64,000 nucleotides of DNA from Brassica napus (GCF_020379485.1 NC_063448.1:5045726-5109725), one strand, 5' to 3'. Counted from the stretch's first letter, positions 21,750-35,941 are shown. Made by a program: numbers and translations. The notes: a model not told the origin generated them from the letters alone.

Positions 21750-21890
21750 GAGAGAGAATGCGAAAGACTTGGTGACCACGGACGTGGAAATCTGGTGTGG
21801 TGCGGATTCGAATTCGGGTCCTTTGGGGATTCACGGAATGCCTTGACCACCCAACCACAGACGCGTGGTTCTCGCTGTCAAGAAGTTTGC
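21750..21890 (-). repeat. SINE-like tRNA-derived segment
   Basis: On the minus strand this stretch has an A-box-like string (TGGTCAAGGC) and, about 30 bases on, a B-box-like GAATTCGAATCC within GC-richer DNA. That is the organisation of a tRNA-derived SINE promoter. I could not define the tail or target duplication. It could also be a decayed tRNA-like sequence. Confidence 0.35.
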
Positions 21891-21904
21891 TAAAAAAATT
21901 CAAG

Positions 21905-23600
<1,696 letters not shown>

Positions 23601-24842
23601 TCACCGAGGCAACTCAGCTTCAACTTCATTCCACAAATCAACATTCCTTGAAAACTTGTCTTTCACGTGCGCAATCACCTCTCTAGCTTCATCAACCTTG
23701 TTACTACCAACTAGTCCATGAACAAGCCACCTCATGACACTGAAACTCGGAACCCAATTCTTCTCCATACTCTCCCTACAAAGCACCAAAGCCGTCTCAA
23801 AGTCTCCTCCTTTACACAAACAACGTATCAGATCAAAATAACATTCACTACCCGGCTTGCACCCACTCTTCACCATAACCTCAAACACACTCATCGCCTC
23901 ATCCAAATCCCCCTCGCTGCAAAACCCATGAATCAAAAGAGAATACGTCACTGAGTTCGGTCTCATCCTACTCGACATAACTCCACAAAGCAACGCCTTA
24001 GCTTCTCTAGTTCTCTTCCTCTCACACAAACACCGAACCATGACGTTGTACGTCGCAACACCAACATGAACACCAAAATCTCTCATCAACCTCAACACTC
24101 TCCTCACCTCATCGTACTTCTCCTCCTTGTAAAAACCTCCAATCATCAACCCGAAGGTGGAAGCTCTCGGCTTCACACGCCTCCTCTCCATCTCCGCGAC
24201 GATGGAGTACGACGAGCTCGTCGAATTCGATTCGCACAAGGCCTTGATGATTCGATTGTACGTCTCGAGATCAGGCTCGATTCCGTACTTCTTCGGCGTC
24301 TCCGAGTAGACTCGTTTCGCTTCTTCGTAATCTCTCGCCGTCAAGCAAGCGAGTAACAGAGCGTTCAACGACTTCACCGTTCTCTGGATCTCATACCTCT
24401 CGAGGTCGTGGAATGTTTGTAGAGATCGATCGAGCATGTTGGCTCTGCCGTAGAGGATGATCACGCGGACGGCGAAGCTCTCGGATTTGGGATTAGGTTG
24501 GCTCTTGATGAATCCGTCGAGGAGGTGTGATACGGCGGCGAAGTGTTTGTCGCGGGATAGTGTCGCGACCGCGACGGAGAAGGCGACGCGGTGGAGGTGG
24601 TGGTGGTCAGGTGTGAGGGAAGCGGATCTGCAGATCTCGAGGATTCGATCTGGATTGTTCTCGGTTCTGAGGAGGGAGAGGACGTGGCGGGTGTTCTTGT
24701 GATGGTTGCTGGTGAGTGAGGCTTTCGAGTCCGGTGTGAGGAGGGATGAAGCGGTTGAGATTAATCTGAACTGATTCACGTTGCGAGCGAGAGGTTCGGA
24801 TGTTAGAATGCGGAAGAGAGACGCCATTAGGGAGGGGTTCAT
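23601..24842 (-). CDS. P-class PPR protein, PPR336-like, mitochondrial
   Basis: An intronless ORF of 413 residues. The N-terminus ([15 protein letters not shown], arginine-rich, no acidic residues early) looks like a mitochondrial presequence. A second in-frame Met six codons in is also possible. From about residue 125 onward there are around eight tandem 35-residue PPR motifs of pure P type, for example [26 protein letters not shown] and [19 protein letters not shown]. There are no E, DYW or SMR additions. Length and order match Arabidopsis PPR336 (At1g61870) and its paralogue At1g11630. PPR336 is a component of the plant mitochondrial ribosome, so a role in mitochondrial translation is likely by family. 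Position next to HSP70-16 and CYP51G1 supports the At1g11630 orthologue. Confidence 0.88.
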   Translation of the reverse strand: MNPSLMASLFRILTSEPLARNVNQFRLISTASSLLTPDSKASLTSNHHKNTRHVLSLLRTENNPDRILEICRSASLTPDHHHLHRVAFSVAVATLSRDKHFAAVSHLLDGFIKSQPNPKSESFAVRVIILYGRANMLDRSLQTFHDLERYEIQRTVKSLNALLLACLTARDYEEAKRVYSETPKKYGIEPDLETYNRIIKALCESNSTSSSYSIVAEMERRRVKPRASTFGLMIGGFYKEEKYDEVRRVLRLMRDFGVHVGVATYNVMVRCLCERKRTREAKALLCGVMSSRMRPNSVTYSLLIHGFCSEGDLDEAMSVFEVMVKSGCKPGSECYFDLIRCLCKGGDFETALVLCRESMEKNWVPSFSVMRWLVHGLVGSNKVDEAREVIAHVKDKFSRNVDLWNEVEAELPR

Positions 24843-25069
24843 GATGTTGAGGAAGAAATGGACATGACGCCGGACGGGAGAGAGAGAGAGGAAGATGGTT
24901 TAAACCGGTTCGATTTTGACGAAACATTGAAATATAAATCCAATGGTTTTCTTCAGTCAGTTAGAGACCGTTGATGTTCATCTATAGTCACCAATAGCGA
25001 CGGTCCTGATGATTCTAAAACGATTATAGAGAAAATAAAAAGTTAGGACCAATGTTTAAACCGGGGTTT

Positions 25070-25141
25070 TGAACCCGACGTAAATCGAACACGCAACCTT
25101 CTGATCTGGAGTCAGACGCGCTACCATTGCGCCACGGATCC
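25070..25141 (-). tRNA. tRNA-Trp (CCA)
   Basis: The 72-nt minus-strand sequence folds as a standard tRNA without intron: acceptor stem GGATCCG/CGGGTTC, D-stem GCGC/GCGC, anticodon stem TCTGA/TCAGA with loop CTCCAGA (anticodon CCA, Trp), and T-stem GCGTG/TACGT with loop TTCGATT. The discriminator base is A. The T-stem has a G-U pair next to the loop where plant tRNA-Trp normally has G-C. A T-run about 30 nt downstream on the minus strand (25036-25041) could terminate Pol III. Confidence 0.93.
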
Positions 25142-26224
25142 GGTGAGAAAATGGTACCCATGGTTATTAATCAGCAATAAGTTCTGTATTTGTTGATTGT
25201 GTACTTAGTCAATTACGTGTTCACAAAGACAGTTTATCTAATATGTTTTTGTCTCTCTCTCTTTAGGTAAGTTTCTTTTGCTCAAGACCGATAACTAAAG
25301 GAGTGTAAATGAATGACTCTTCATAATGTTTTGCGATGCTTCTGTTTTCCCTACTGTCTCCTTTGTTTCTCCTTGAGAGTAGAGAACATAAATGGCATAA
25401 TAAGACTTATTCTTTCTTTTCCTTGGTGAATAATTCAATTAAAGCTGGTTAAGATTTACGTACAATGAGGTTCTCCACAGAGTTAGATAAGAAACTATAG
25501 TAAGTATAAATATATGTCAAAGAATATTATATATAGAACACAACTATTCTCCAGCATTAAGAACAGTTGGAGATGTTTGACGTATAAGACAGATTTTGTC
25601 ACAATTTCAAATAAAGAAAAGACAGATTTTGTCTTTAGAGGTGCATGTAGAGGCAGTGTGGCATGTGTCTCCATATATATCTAAACATTGGGCACAATAA
25701 CTTGTGAATCTCTCGGAGTCATATATGGTCTCACATTAACTAGCCCTAACAGTACTAATTAACAGCTTTTAGCTTTGAAAATTGATATTAAAAACTCCTT
25801 GGACCCGTTGTCCAAACCAAAGGACACAGGAAAAATAATCTGATTATTTAAGTTTGTAGATTTTGCAAGCCTATTGCCTTACTTTCAAAACAAAAATAAA
25901 CGAAATTAAAGTATTTGGACGGCAAGCTTCTAAACTGAAATGTTTATAGACTAAGGTGTTATCTTATGATTTATTAAGCATATGTAAACTATATGACCTT
26001 ATTTTGCAACACAAATAATTAAGAAGGCTTATATCATTAACTATGCATTATTGTTAGCTGGATGTTGGATATTCATAACATCTTCTACTATCTTAGCATA
26101 TCTTATTGTCCTAATGGTTTGACTTATATTTATTATATCAAGAAAAGTACAACTTCACAAGAAGCACAACAACAAAAACCAGGTATACAAGTTACAAGTT
26201 AGTGCACCAGCACTGTCTAATGCA
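25142..26224. other. Intergenic region upstream of the small basic protein gene
   Basis: No gene recognised. AT-rich, with a CT run near 25252-25262. It probably includes promoter and 5' UTR sequence for the gene starting at 26282. Confidence 0.4.
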
Positions 26225-26281
26225 ATGACTACAAATACTTTCTCATTTCAACTCCTCTCTTCACAAAACAGCATCTTGAAA

Positions 26282-26626
26282 ATGACTCTCTTCAATCAGC
26301 CATGTCTTTACTCAAAGATAGACAAGGAAGACCCAGAAGAGGTGTCTCACCGACGAGCCAAGTTCTTGATTTACAAAACACTTCAAAAGGCCGACGTGGT
26401 GTCTCGTCGTTCTTCTCACCCGTCGTCGTTTCTGAGGATGAAGCTGCTAAGGTTGAAGGCCAAGATCGTTAAGAGTTTGACTAAACTACGTCGGAACATA
26501 GAATCCGTCGTTAGGTTTGGCGGGATTCAAAAGCATTCTCAAAGCAGCGTGAGAGCCTTGAAGAAGATGTTCCACGGTGGTGCAACCAATGGACTACCAA
26601 GGCCTATTTTCGCTCTTGAAGTTTGA
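26282..26626 (+). CDS. Small basic protein of unknown function
   Basis: An intronless ORF of 114 residues from the ATG at 26282 (MTLFNQPCLYSKIDKEDPEE). An in-frame ATG at 26225 would add 19 residues of low-complexity sequence, so I prefer the downstream start. The protein has an acidic N-terminal block (KIDKEDPEEVSHRRA), then a long Lys/Arg-rich, probably helical middle (RMKLLRLKAKIVKSLTKLRR), and no signal peptide or membrane segment. Codon use and composition look genuine against the AT-rich surroundings. By position it should correspond to the small uncharacterised Arabidopsis gene At1g11655 (from memory). I cannot assign a function. Confidence 0.65.
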   Translation: MTLFNQPCLYSKIDKEDPEEVSHRRAKFLIYKTLQKADVVSRRSSHPSSFLRMKLLRLKAKIVKSLTKLRRNIESVVRFGGIQKHSQSSVRALKKMFHGGATNGLPRPIFALEV

Positions 26627-27589
26627 TTTTTGATTTTTTTTTATTGTCTTCTATGTATTTCACTTTTTTTTTCTTTCTTGAATTAATTTCTGTTGATCTC
26701 CATTACAGAAGCTGATCAAGAAATGTAATATGAAAAAATCATGAGTTCTGTTTCTTTCATATAAAGAGGAAATAAATCAATCTTGAAGTTGTAATAACAA
26801 AGTTATTTTTGGTTCATGATAGATTTCAAAGTTTATTTTTCAAATTAGCATCCCAGACAACTGAACCATCTTAGATTCTATGTAACATTGAAAACTCTTT
26901 TGGTTTAGTAATTTAATTAAGGTTCATCAATATTTTTTCATAAAAAAAAAACTAATTTTTTAATTTGAGAAAAACAATGTATACATTATTTTTAATGTAA
27001 CAGATTTGATTTGTTTAATTTAGAATGGTGTATATAAAATCATCTGACTTAAATTCTAATAAGACATAAAATTAATTAATGTCAAAATGTTGACAAAAAA
27101 AAAAAAATTAATGTCAAAAATGAAATTAATTTCATCAAAATATCTTGGGTTATTAAATTAATTTGAAGGACTTTATACGGACTCAACTGCAAATAAACAT
27201 TGGTGTTTCCCTCTGCCTTTCCCCTTGGGTCTCGTTTCATTTGTCCTCACCATCGCCTTTCTTCGCTCACGTTGTCCTCGTCTGAAGTCATCGGAGGTCC
27301 TTCGTCACGTCTTCGAAGTTTCGATCATCGTCAGGTCTTCCTCATCCCTCTCGATTCGATTCCTCCTCCGCTTAGATGAATCTCATAATGCGCATCTAAG
27401 ATCTCTTTATTTAACATTGCCTAGAAAATCTAGGACGATAGAGAACAAAAATTTCTAAATCCTCTCTTAGTGTTAGCGATCCTTTCACCATATTAGTGCT
27501 GATATCTCTACATCGTGTTTGATTGAACAGGAAGATCATGAAGTAGAGATTTCGTTTCGCCTGAGAATTTTGAGATTGATATTTTGAAG
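26627..27589. other. Intergenic region and 5' leader of HSP70-16
   Basis: 26627-27180 is AT-rich with no gene. From about 27190 the composition becomes pyrimidine-rich (ccctctgcctttcccc), consistent with the HSP70-16 5' UTR. A splice acceptor (gattgaacag/g, 27530/27531) suggests a 5' UTR intron ending there. The ORF at 27225-27458 lies in this leader and has no domain. Confidence 0.4.
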
Positions 27590-30500
27590 ATGAGTGTGGT
27601 GGGATTCGACGTTGGGAACGAGAACTGTGTTATCGCTGTTGCAAAGCAACGTGGGATCGATGTTCTGTTGAACGATGAATCCAACAGAGAGAATCCAGGT
27701 ATGGTTTCCTTTGGTGAGAAGCAGAGGTTCATGGGCGCTGCTGCTGCTGCCTCCGCTACTATGCATCCCAAATCCACCATCTCTCAGTTAAAGAGGCTGA
27801 TCGGTAGGAAGTTCAGGGAGCCTGATGTTCAGAAGGATCTAAAGCTGTTCCCTTTCGAGACTTCTGAGGACTCTGCTGACGGTGGGATTCAGATACGGCT
27901 TCGGTATATGGGTGAGGTGCAGAGCTTTAGTCCTGTGCAGATATTAGGCATGTTGCTTTCGCATTTGAAGCAGGTGGCGGAGAAGAGTCTCAATACGCCT
28001 GTTTCTGACTGTGTCATTGGGATCCCTTCCTACTTTACTAACTCGCAGAGGCTTGCTTATTTGGATGCGGCGGCCATTGCTGGCTTGAGGCCGTTGAGAT
28101 TGATGCATGACTGTACTGCCACTGCGCTTGGATATGGTATATATAAGACAGACTTGGCGGCTAACTCGAGCCCTACTTGCATTGTGTTTGTCGACATCGG
28201 TCACTGCGATACCCAAGTTTGTGTGGCGTCGTTTGGGTCTGGCAGCATGAGAGTGCTTTCTCATGGTTCTGATAGAAACTTGGGCGGGAGAGATTTTGAT
28301 GAGGTTTTATTCAACTACTTTGCTGTTGAGTTCAAGGAGAAATACAGCATTGATGTATATACAAACACTAAGGCTTGTGTTAGGTTAAGGGCGTCGTGTG
28401 AGAAAGTGAAGAAGGTCTTGAGCGCAAATGCTGAAGCTCCTCTGAATATAGAATGTCTGATGGAGGAGAAGGATGTGAAGAGCTTCATCAAGAGAGAAGA
28501 GTTTGAGCAGTTGTCATCAGGCTTGTTGGAGAGATTGATTGTTCCGTGTCAAAAGGCTTTGGCTGACTCTGGTCTAAGTTTGGATCAGATTCATTCTGTG
28601 GAGCTCGTTGGTTCAGGGTCCAGAATCCCAGCTATATCTAAGATGCTAAGCTCGTTGTTTAAGAGAGAGCTTGGCAGGACTGTGAATGCAAGCGAGTGCG
28701 TTGCTCGTGGATGTGCGCTTCAGTGTGCAATGCTCAGTCCAATTTTTCGAGTGAGAGATTATGAGGTACGCTCTTCTCTCTATGTGATAATACTCTTTCG
28801 TAGTTCTTGTTTCCGTTTAAAAAAACTTATCGAGTAGATGAATATATTATTGTAGTGGTTACAGATATGCTGTGTGTGTTAAAGCAAGATGGAGTGCATA
28901 CATTTACGGATTTGTTTTTTTTGTTTATGCTTCCCCGATTTTCAGGTTCAAGATTCTTTCCCATTCTCAATTGGCTTTTCATCTGATAAAGGTCCCATAA
29001 ACACACCATCGAATGAAATGCTCTTTCCTAAAGGCCAAGTTTTTCCAAGTGTGAAGGTTCTTACTCTACGTAGAGAAAACACGTTCCATTTGGAAGCCTT
29101 TTACGCAGATCATAACGAAATATCTCCAGATTCACCAATTCAGATAGGCAGCTTTACGGTATGCTATCTCTCAGGCCTTCCTCTGAGTACACTTTGGATG
29201 GTTATGCCATCATTAGGCACTGTATAATTTATGGAACTCTTATTCTGCTGTGCGATGTCTTGTAGATTGGTCCTTTTCAAAGTTCCCACGGACAAGCAGC
29301 GCGTGTCAAAGTAAGAGTTCAGCTAAATCTACACGGGATTGTCACCATCGATTCAGCTTCTGTGAGTACAATCTGATACCAATACTTTTCCAGATAATTT
29401 AGCCGTTTACGTTTTTACCTAGCTTTAGTCTAAACTTTCTGTTTCTGAAAAAAGCTAATAGAGGATCCTAAGGAGAATACGACTTCTGAAGAGACAGTAT
29501 CCGAAAATAACCATCAATCTCCTGCTACAAAGGATGGCACTTCAGACCCTTCGTCAGGTCCTACTGTAAGTATGATTTAGCACTTCAGACCCTTCGATAA
29601 AGTGAAGCTGATCTTGAAGTATTGGCTTCTCGATTCATTTCTTAAACAATCAAATGGTTGATCCGGAGTTTCTCTTTTCCAAAGCTTGCTAATCTGCACA
29701 AATACTGAGATAAGTTTCGCTTGTGCTGTGCAGGGTAATGATCATAAGGCTATCAAAAGAATGAAAATTTCAGTTGTTGAGAACGTCTCTGGTGCATTGA
29801 CAAAGGATGAGTTATTGGAGGCCAAACAGAGAGAGTACTCTTTAGTACAGCAAGATCTGAAGATGGAATCGACAAAGGATAAGAAAAATGCTCTTGAATC
29901 CTTTGTTTATGAGATGCGTGATAAGGTACCAATCTGGCTTTAGTAGTATCCAAAGGTTCCTTCTATCAATTTTGCTAAAATATGTCTACTCGCTCTTCAA
30001 GATTTTTATCACTTAGCAGAATAATATTGTGTATACTGGCAGATGTTAAATACGTATAGAAGCACTGCAACTGAGTCAGAACGGGAATGCATCGCCAGAA
30101 ATCTTCAAGAAACAGAGGAATGGCTCTACGAAGATGGTGATGATGAATCTGAAAATGCTTACATCGAGAAGTTGAATGACATCAAAAAGGTAACTAACTC
30201 CTTAAGATTTTTGTATATGAAGGTTAGTACTGTGCGAATGACTTTCTTGTCCTAATTGATAATGACGTTTCAACTCTGAGCAGCTCATCGATCCTATTGA
30301 AAATCGATATAAAGATGCAGAAGAGCGAGTACAAGCATCAAAAGACCTTGCGAAAACTATAGCCGATAATCGGATGGCTGCAGAATCTCTTCCTCCTCCA
30401 AGAAAGAACGCGGTTTGATACGAAACTACTAACATTATTCTCAATCTATTTGCAATAGTATATGATGACTTTTGAGGGGGATAAAGTTCGTGTAGATTGC

Positions 30501-30907
30501 TATATGGTTTAACTATATAACCATTATGTTTCTTTTTTGGTCTTCAGGTTCTTGATGAATGTAAGAAAGTCGAGAGATGGCTCCACGAGAGAACCACGGA
30601 ACAAGAATCACATAACCATCCGGAGCTGCAATCTGGTGAAATCAGGAGAAAGGCCGATGCTCTTAACGCGTAAGTAAATATAACATTTCTCTCTTGACAG
30701 CTATATTCACAATTTCAACTGCGAAACATTGTTCATACCAATGATGGAATCAAGTCAGGTCATGTTTTGGTAACTGATAGAAAAGGATCTTGATGAATGT
30801 GTTGCAGGACGTGCAAGTACATTGGGAAGTCAAACTCTCCTCCCACGAAATCGGAACATAATGGATCCCACGGACGTAGGAACTCGGATGATATGGAGCT
30901 TGATTGA
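27590..30907 (+). CDS. HSP70-16: Hsp70/Hsp110-family chaperone HSP70-16
   Basis: Nine coding exons, all GT-AG and frame-consistent: 27590-28765, 28946-29158, 29266-29361, 29455-29565, 29734-29925, 30043-30189, 30284-30412, 30548-30669 and 30808-30907, giving about 761 residues. The first exon encodes the whole N-terminal ATPase domain: MSVVGFDVGNENCVIAVA (phosphate-binding loop), then VIGIPSYF, IVFVDIGHCDTQV, GGRDFDE and VELVGSGSRIPAI. Later exons encode the substrate-binding domain and an extended charged C-terminal helical region. The divergent ATPase motifs and the Hsp110-like length distinguish it from cytosolic Hsp70 (about 650 residues). Such proteins act as nucleotide-exchange factors and holdases for Hsp70. 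The length and neighbours fit Arabidopsis At1g11660. There is no EEVD tail and the C-terminus is NSDDMELD. The start at 27590 begins the conserved domain directly. Confidence 0.93.
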
Positions 30908-32247
30908 TTTTTCTCTCCCTTTTTATCTTTATTATTCTAAATGAAGATGAAAAAAAAAAAGAAGAATAAGGCTAAAGTCTCACAGTGTATTTCTCACATT
31001 TGAAACGATCATTTTCATTTTTGTCAAACGATTTGAAACGATTATTCTCGAGGGGTTGATTTTTCAAAATTTGCTTTTCTTCTTTCTCTCTTGGTGATTT
31101 GTCTATTGGTTGAGGTCGGAAAGGTGAATATTTTTGAACGAATTGTAATGATTTTGTCATGGTTCAGCTAGTTTCTATTAGGGAAAAACATTAACTTATG
31201 TAACTACTTCAGTAACTTATCATTAAGCCAGATTTCTCACGGTACTGAGTTTTGCTAGTTTTATTACTGCCATTTGTGCATGAGGAAGATGCTCTTTGAA
31301 ACAGATCACTAGTGAAAGATACATAATAATAATTAATAGTAATAAAAATATGTGATTAGAGATCGATCTCAGAGAAAAAATATTCCAAGTTTGGGAACTA
31401 ACAAGGACAAAAGTGGTGCTGTTTCTAATACTCACGTGTGTTGTTGTGGCCACGAGCTCACTACGACTCGGTCGTTTGTTAAAAAAAGAGAGTCGAGTTA
31501 CTTTGTTTTCTCCGTCAAGGCATTAGACAAAATCCTATCCAGCTATTTTACTTAGTCCCCCACCACCATTTTAGGTCTTTTACTCGGATATTATCCGTTT
31601 TTCCACCAAATAACAAAAAAAAAAAAAAAAGGGAGAACGTGAAGAAGAGATTGAGTTAAAACGTGAGAATCCAAATAGAAAGGGAGAAGAGGTACATGAT
31701 AAAAATTACCACAAGCGTGTAAGAAGAAGATATCTCAATATCTCATGATCTCATGATCTGGACAGGTGTACGATGGCATCTTCGTTCTAAATCACGAACA
31801 CTAGTAACGAATTCATACAACAAAAAAAAGACTTTATAATATAAATCATTAATATGTTTTTCATAATTCAAACCCCCTTGCATAGTGTTATTAGAAAAAT
31901 CATTATCTTTCTTTTTGCATTTCGTAATGATAAACCATTTACCGCCGTTGGTTTTTCTCTTACTGAAAATATAAATACCATCCAATCAACAAAATCTTAA
32001 GAAAATAAATAAATAAAAATGCCACTTGTGCTGCCCTTCATTTTAGAAAATAAAAAAATGGAAAAAAATAAAGAGTAGAAATAAACAGGCGAGAGAGAAA
32101 GCAGCTTCACTTGAGCGTGGAAAGCGACTGTTTCTCCATCGTGAGAGAGAGAGAGCATCTCTGAAGAGCCGTCTCTTCTTCTCCTTCTTCTTCTTCACGC
32201 GCCGTCTCTAAAACTCGTATCATCGTTATCCATTTGATTTCTCCAAA
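30908..32247. other. Intergenic region and CYP51G1 promoter/leader
   Basis: No gene recognised. From about 32130 a GA-run and a CT-rich stretch (cttcttctccttcttcttc) mark the probable CYP51G1 5' UTR. Confidence 0.4.
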
Positions 32248-32394
32248 GTAAGCTTTTTCGATTTATCACAATGCTTTACGTCTCGATCTTCACTACACTA
32301 GATTAGATCAGTCACGAACCAATCTGAACCAATCAAGATCTGATCTAACTACTTGCATCGTGATGTGTGATTTTTGACTTTTCTTTCGTGACAG
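32248..32394 (+). other. 5' UTR intron of CYP51G1
   Basis: A good donor (ctccaaa/gtaagctttttcg) and acceptor (tttctttcgtgacag/g) bracket 147 bp of T-rich sequence between a CT-rich leader and the start codon at 32410. Leader introns are common in highly expressed plant genes. It is predicted from splice motifs only. Confidence 0.5.
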
Positions 32395-32409
32395 GAAAAA
32401 ATAAAAAAA

Positions 32410-33982
32410 ATGGAATTGGATTCAGACAAGAATCTACTGAAGACGGGTTTGGTTATAGTGGCGACACTCGTCATAGCCAAACTCATCTTCTCCTTCTTCA
32501 CATCCTCCTCCAAGAAGAAGCGTCTCCCTCCCACTCTCAAAGCGTGGCCTCCCCTCATCGGAAGCCTCCTCCGTTTCTTGAAAGGACCCATCGTTATGCT
32601 CAGAGACGAGTACCCCAAGCTAGGAAGCGTCTTCACAGTCAACCTCCTCCACAAAAAGATGACCTTTCTCATCGGCCCCGAAGTCTCCGCCCACTTCTTC
32701 AAAGCCCCCGAGTCTGATCTCAGCCAGCAGGAAGTCTACCAGTTCAATGTCCCTACCTTTGGCCCTGGTGTTGTCTTCGACGTCGACTACACCGTTCGCC
32801 AGGAGCAGTTCAGGTTCTTCACCGAGGCTCTAAGGGTTAACAAGTTGAAAGGCTATGTGGAGATGATGGTTACGGAAGCTCAGGTATTATTAAAGCTTTC
32901 CACTAAGCAAAACTAATATTAGTTTCGGTTACTTGAACTGGGGACCTCTAACACAAATGGTTAATGCTTGCGTTTGTTTTCTTTGGTAGGATTTTTTCTC
33001 GAAATGGGGAGAGAGTGGTGAAGTGGATCTAAAGACTGAGCTAGAGCGGCTCATCATCTTAACCGCAAGCAGATGTTTACTAGGTCGTGAAGTTCGTGAC
33101 CAGCTTTTTGATGACGTGTCCGCTTTGTTCCACGACCTTGACAACGGCATGCTTCCCATCAGCGTTCTCTTCCCTTACCTCCCAATTCCAGCTCACCGTC
33201 GCAGGGACCGTGCACGTGAAAAGCTCTCCGAGATTTTTACAAAGATCATTGGGTCGAGAAAACGCTCCGGGAAATGCGAGAACGACATGTTGCAGTGCTT
33301 CATCGAGTCGAAGTACAAAGACGGGAGGCAGACGACGGAGTCCGAGGTTACCGGTCTGCTCATCGCCGCTCTCTTTGCAGGACAGCACACGAGCTCCATC
33401 ACTTCCACGTGGACAGGTGCGTACCTGATGAAGTACAAAGAGTACTTCTCCGCTGCCTTGGATGAGCAGAGGAAGCTGATGGAGAAACACGGAGACAAGA
33501 TCGATCACGACATCTTGTCCGAGATGGATGTGCTCTACCGTTGCATCAAGGAAGCGTTGAGGCTTCACCCTCCGTTGATCATGCTCATGAGAGCCTCCCA
33601 CTGTGACTTCAGCGTGACGGCTCGTGATGGAAAGACGTTTGACATCCCGAAGGGTCATATCGTTGCGACCTCGCCTGCGTTCGCCAACCGCTTGCCGCAT
33701 ATCTTCAAGGACCCTGACAGCTATGATCCGGATAGATTCTCTCCTGGAAGAGAAGAGGACAAAGCCGCAGGAGCGTTTTCGTACATTTCGTTCGGTGGAG
33801 GTAGGCACGGGTGTCTTGGAGAGCCCTTTGCTTACCTGCAGATCAAAGCCATATGGAGTCATTTGCTGAGGAACTTTGAGCTTGAGTTGGTTTCACCGTT
33901 CCCTGAGATCGACTGGAACGCTATGGTGGTTGGCGTTAAAGGCAGTGTGATGGTGCGTTACAAGCGTCGCCAACTGTCTTAA
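32410..33982 (+). CDS. CYP51G1: Obtusifoliol/sterol 14-alpha-demethylase, cytochrome P450 CYP51G1
   Basis: Two coding exons (32410-32883 and 32990-33982) encode 488 residues, exactly the usual plant CYP51G length. The N-terminus has a hydrophobic ER anchor (GLVIVATLVIAKLIFSFF) followed by a basic linker and a Pro-rich hinge (KKKRLPPTLKAWPPLIGS). Diagnostic P450 motifs are present: the I-helix AGQHTSSIT with the CYP51-specific His-Thr pair, the K-helix EALRLHPP (ExxR), the DPDRFSPGREED meander, and the haem-binding loop FGGGRHGCLGEPFA with the axial Cys. The enzyme removes the 14-alpha methyl group of obtusifoliol in membrane sterol synthesis at the ER. The order HSP70-16, CYP51G1 matches Arabidopsis At1g11660-At1g11680. 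Confidence 0.96.
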
Positions 33983-34947
33983 AAAGACAGGGTTTAAGGT
34001 TGTATTGCAACTTTTGCTTTTGTCCCTCTCTGGTTTTAGTATTGCTGTTGGTTTGTTCTTCTGTTTCTTTACCTGTTTTTTTTTGCCCTTTAAGTGACTC
34101 TTGATTTCTAGCTTTCTAAGTTTGTTGTTTCTGAGATTGTTCTAATTCCAATGGAGATTTGATGCAAAACTTGTTTAGTTTACGCTCTGTAACTATGCTA
34201 GTTATGAGAGATGAGCCTACTCTGAAGACCTGATTGTGTTTCTTTATAATCTGCATACATATAATGTGGATTCAAAAAGATATTGGTGATGTTGAAAAGA
34301 AGGTGTGAAATTTTTTGTCCAACAACCAAATCAAGTTTCAATAATTCACATTCATAAGAAAAATGTAACATTATCTTATTACTAGACGAGTAAAACGTTC
34401 AGAACTTGTTACTAAATCATAAGCATTTATTTGAAACATGATAACAACAGCATATACAGATGTAAAGAGACCAAATGTGGTACCAAATCATTGTCTTAAA
34501 TGATACAGATTTTGTTTCTTAATATTGTACATTATGATTCAATGTAAAGATCCAGATGTATCTGTGTATATATTATTCTTTATATGTATCCGGACGCCTT
34601 CACATCTCCTCCGTCGCATAGTCTAGTTACCAGAGAGACAAGAACTGACACTTTATGCCGTTGTAATATTTCTTCCAACAACCTCAATCAAAAGGATTCA
34701 AAGTCTCGGCGAGGAAGCTTGCGTCAAGGCTTCAAAAGAAAAACGTTTTAGCTATATCAGGTTAGTGATCACTGATCAGTTGGTTTGGTTTCTGAGATTT
34801 CTCTAGGTTGATTTTCTTTGCCTACACTTGGTACGTATATTCTAAGTGATTTGGTTATTGTAATGTGTTAAATCAATCCGGTTTCTCCTGGTCCGACCGA
34901 TATTTAGCCCTTCTTCATCACTCACAATTCACAAACACGCACATCTG
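33983..34947. other. 3' flank of CYP51G1 and intergenic region
   Basis: The T-rich 3' UTR extends for about 250 bp. Beyond it I see no gene. Confidence 0.4.
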
Positions 34948-35600
34948 CCGGACTGATTTAAATGCAGCGGTTGCACGGATGGTTGCGGTTTCAAGCGTTA
35001 TTAAGCGTTTTGTATGAATGGCACAACGTTTGAAAATTGTTGCGTTTGCGGGATATTTGTGACTGGTTGATTATAAGATATTACAGCGGTTTAATAATAA
35101 ATTATCCATATTAACATATTATAACATTATAAAAATATTAAAAATAGTATATAAAATATAATAACTAACAATATAATATGATTAATAAAAATATTATGTT
35201 TATGTATAGAAAATTTAAATTAGTTGAAAGTTATAATTTTAATAAAATTTGTTTTGAAGATTTATAATGTTTAATTTTTTAATAAATAGTTGGTTTAAAG
35301 TTTTTATAAAACAAATTATGATATTGTTTGTGAATTTTAGTTAATATATAAAATATGTACATATTTTTAAGTTATAACATATTTTTAAGTTATAATATTT
35401 CCATTTTAAAAATAATTTTATTTTTATTTTTCCACTTGCAACAGTAAACGTTAGCGGAAACCAGTTTTTGATATTAAGAGGTTCAGAGCGGTTTGGAGCG
35501 ATTTGTAGCGGTTTGTATGATTGTTTCAAAAAGCTGTCAACCGCTACCAACCGTAAAAGCTGCGTTTGCGGGTCGTAGCGGGAAAACAAGTCAGACCCTT
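34948..35600. mobile_element. Probable hAT-like MITE
   Basis: The ends are GC-richer and inverted relative to each other: the left side reads ggactgattta...gcagcggttgc...gcggtttcaagcg, and the complement of the right side reads gggtctgacttg...cgctacgacccgcaaacgcagc. The centre is very AT-rich. Internal gcggtt/gcgtttgcggg motifs recur in both arms. This pattern is common among small Brassicaceae hAT-type elements. I could not confirm an 8-bp target duplication. Confidence 0.45.
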
Positions 35601-35941
35601 AATTTTGAACACTAGACTATGACACTAATTAACGGCATCTTTACAAACTACTAGGATACAAACTCCTGCCACCATAATCTTGATTTGGTTTCTTAAGTTT
35701 AAGAGATTAGGTTCGGTCCATGACGAGTTAGTCTGACATTAACCGGTAAATAAAAAACAGCCAAGTCCTAACCAAACTATTCTTCTCAGCCTCCAAAAAG
35801 AGACAGAAGTCACAGAAACAGTCTTTTGTGCACACTGGCCACTGTCACATCAATAAACATGAGTTGGTTCCCATATGATATAGTCGTAACATATTTGTCT
35901 AGAGAACATGAAGTCTATCTAATTTAATTACGATGTTGCAG
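35601..35941. promoter_or_regulatory. Former upstream region of the BLT-like gene
   Basis: The sequence between the MITE and the first ATG of the BLT-like pseudogene. It presumably contains the old promoter and leader. No clear TATA box was identified. Confidence 0.3.

Noticed and set aside
33080..33862. 260-residue minus-strand ORF
   Set aside because: It is the exact antisense shadow of CYP51G1 exon 2, produced by its high GC and codon pattern. There is no independent evidence.
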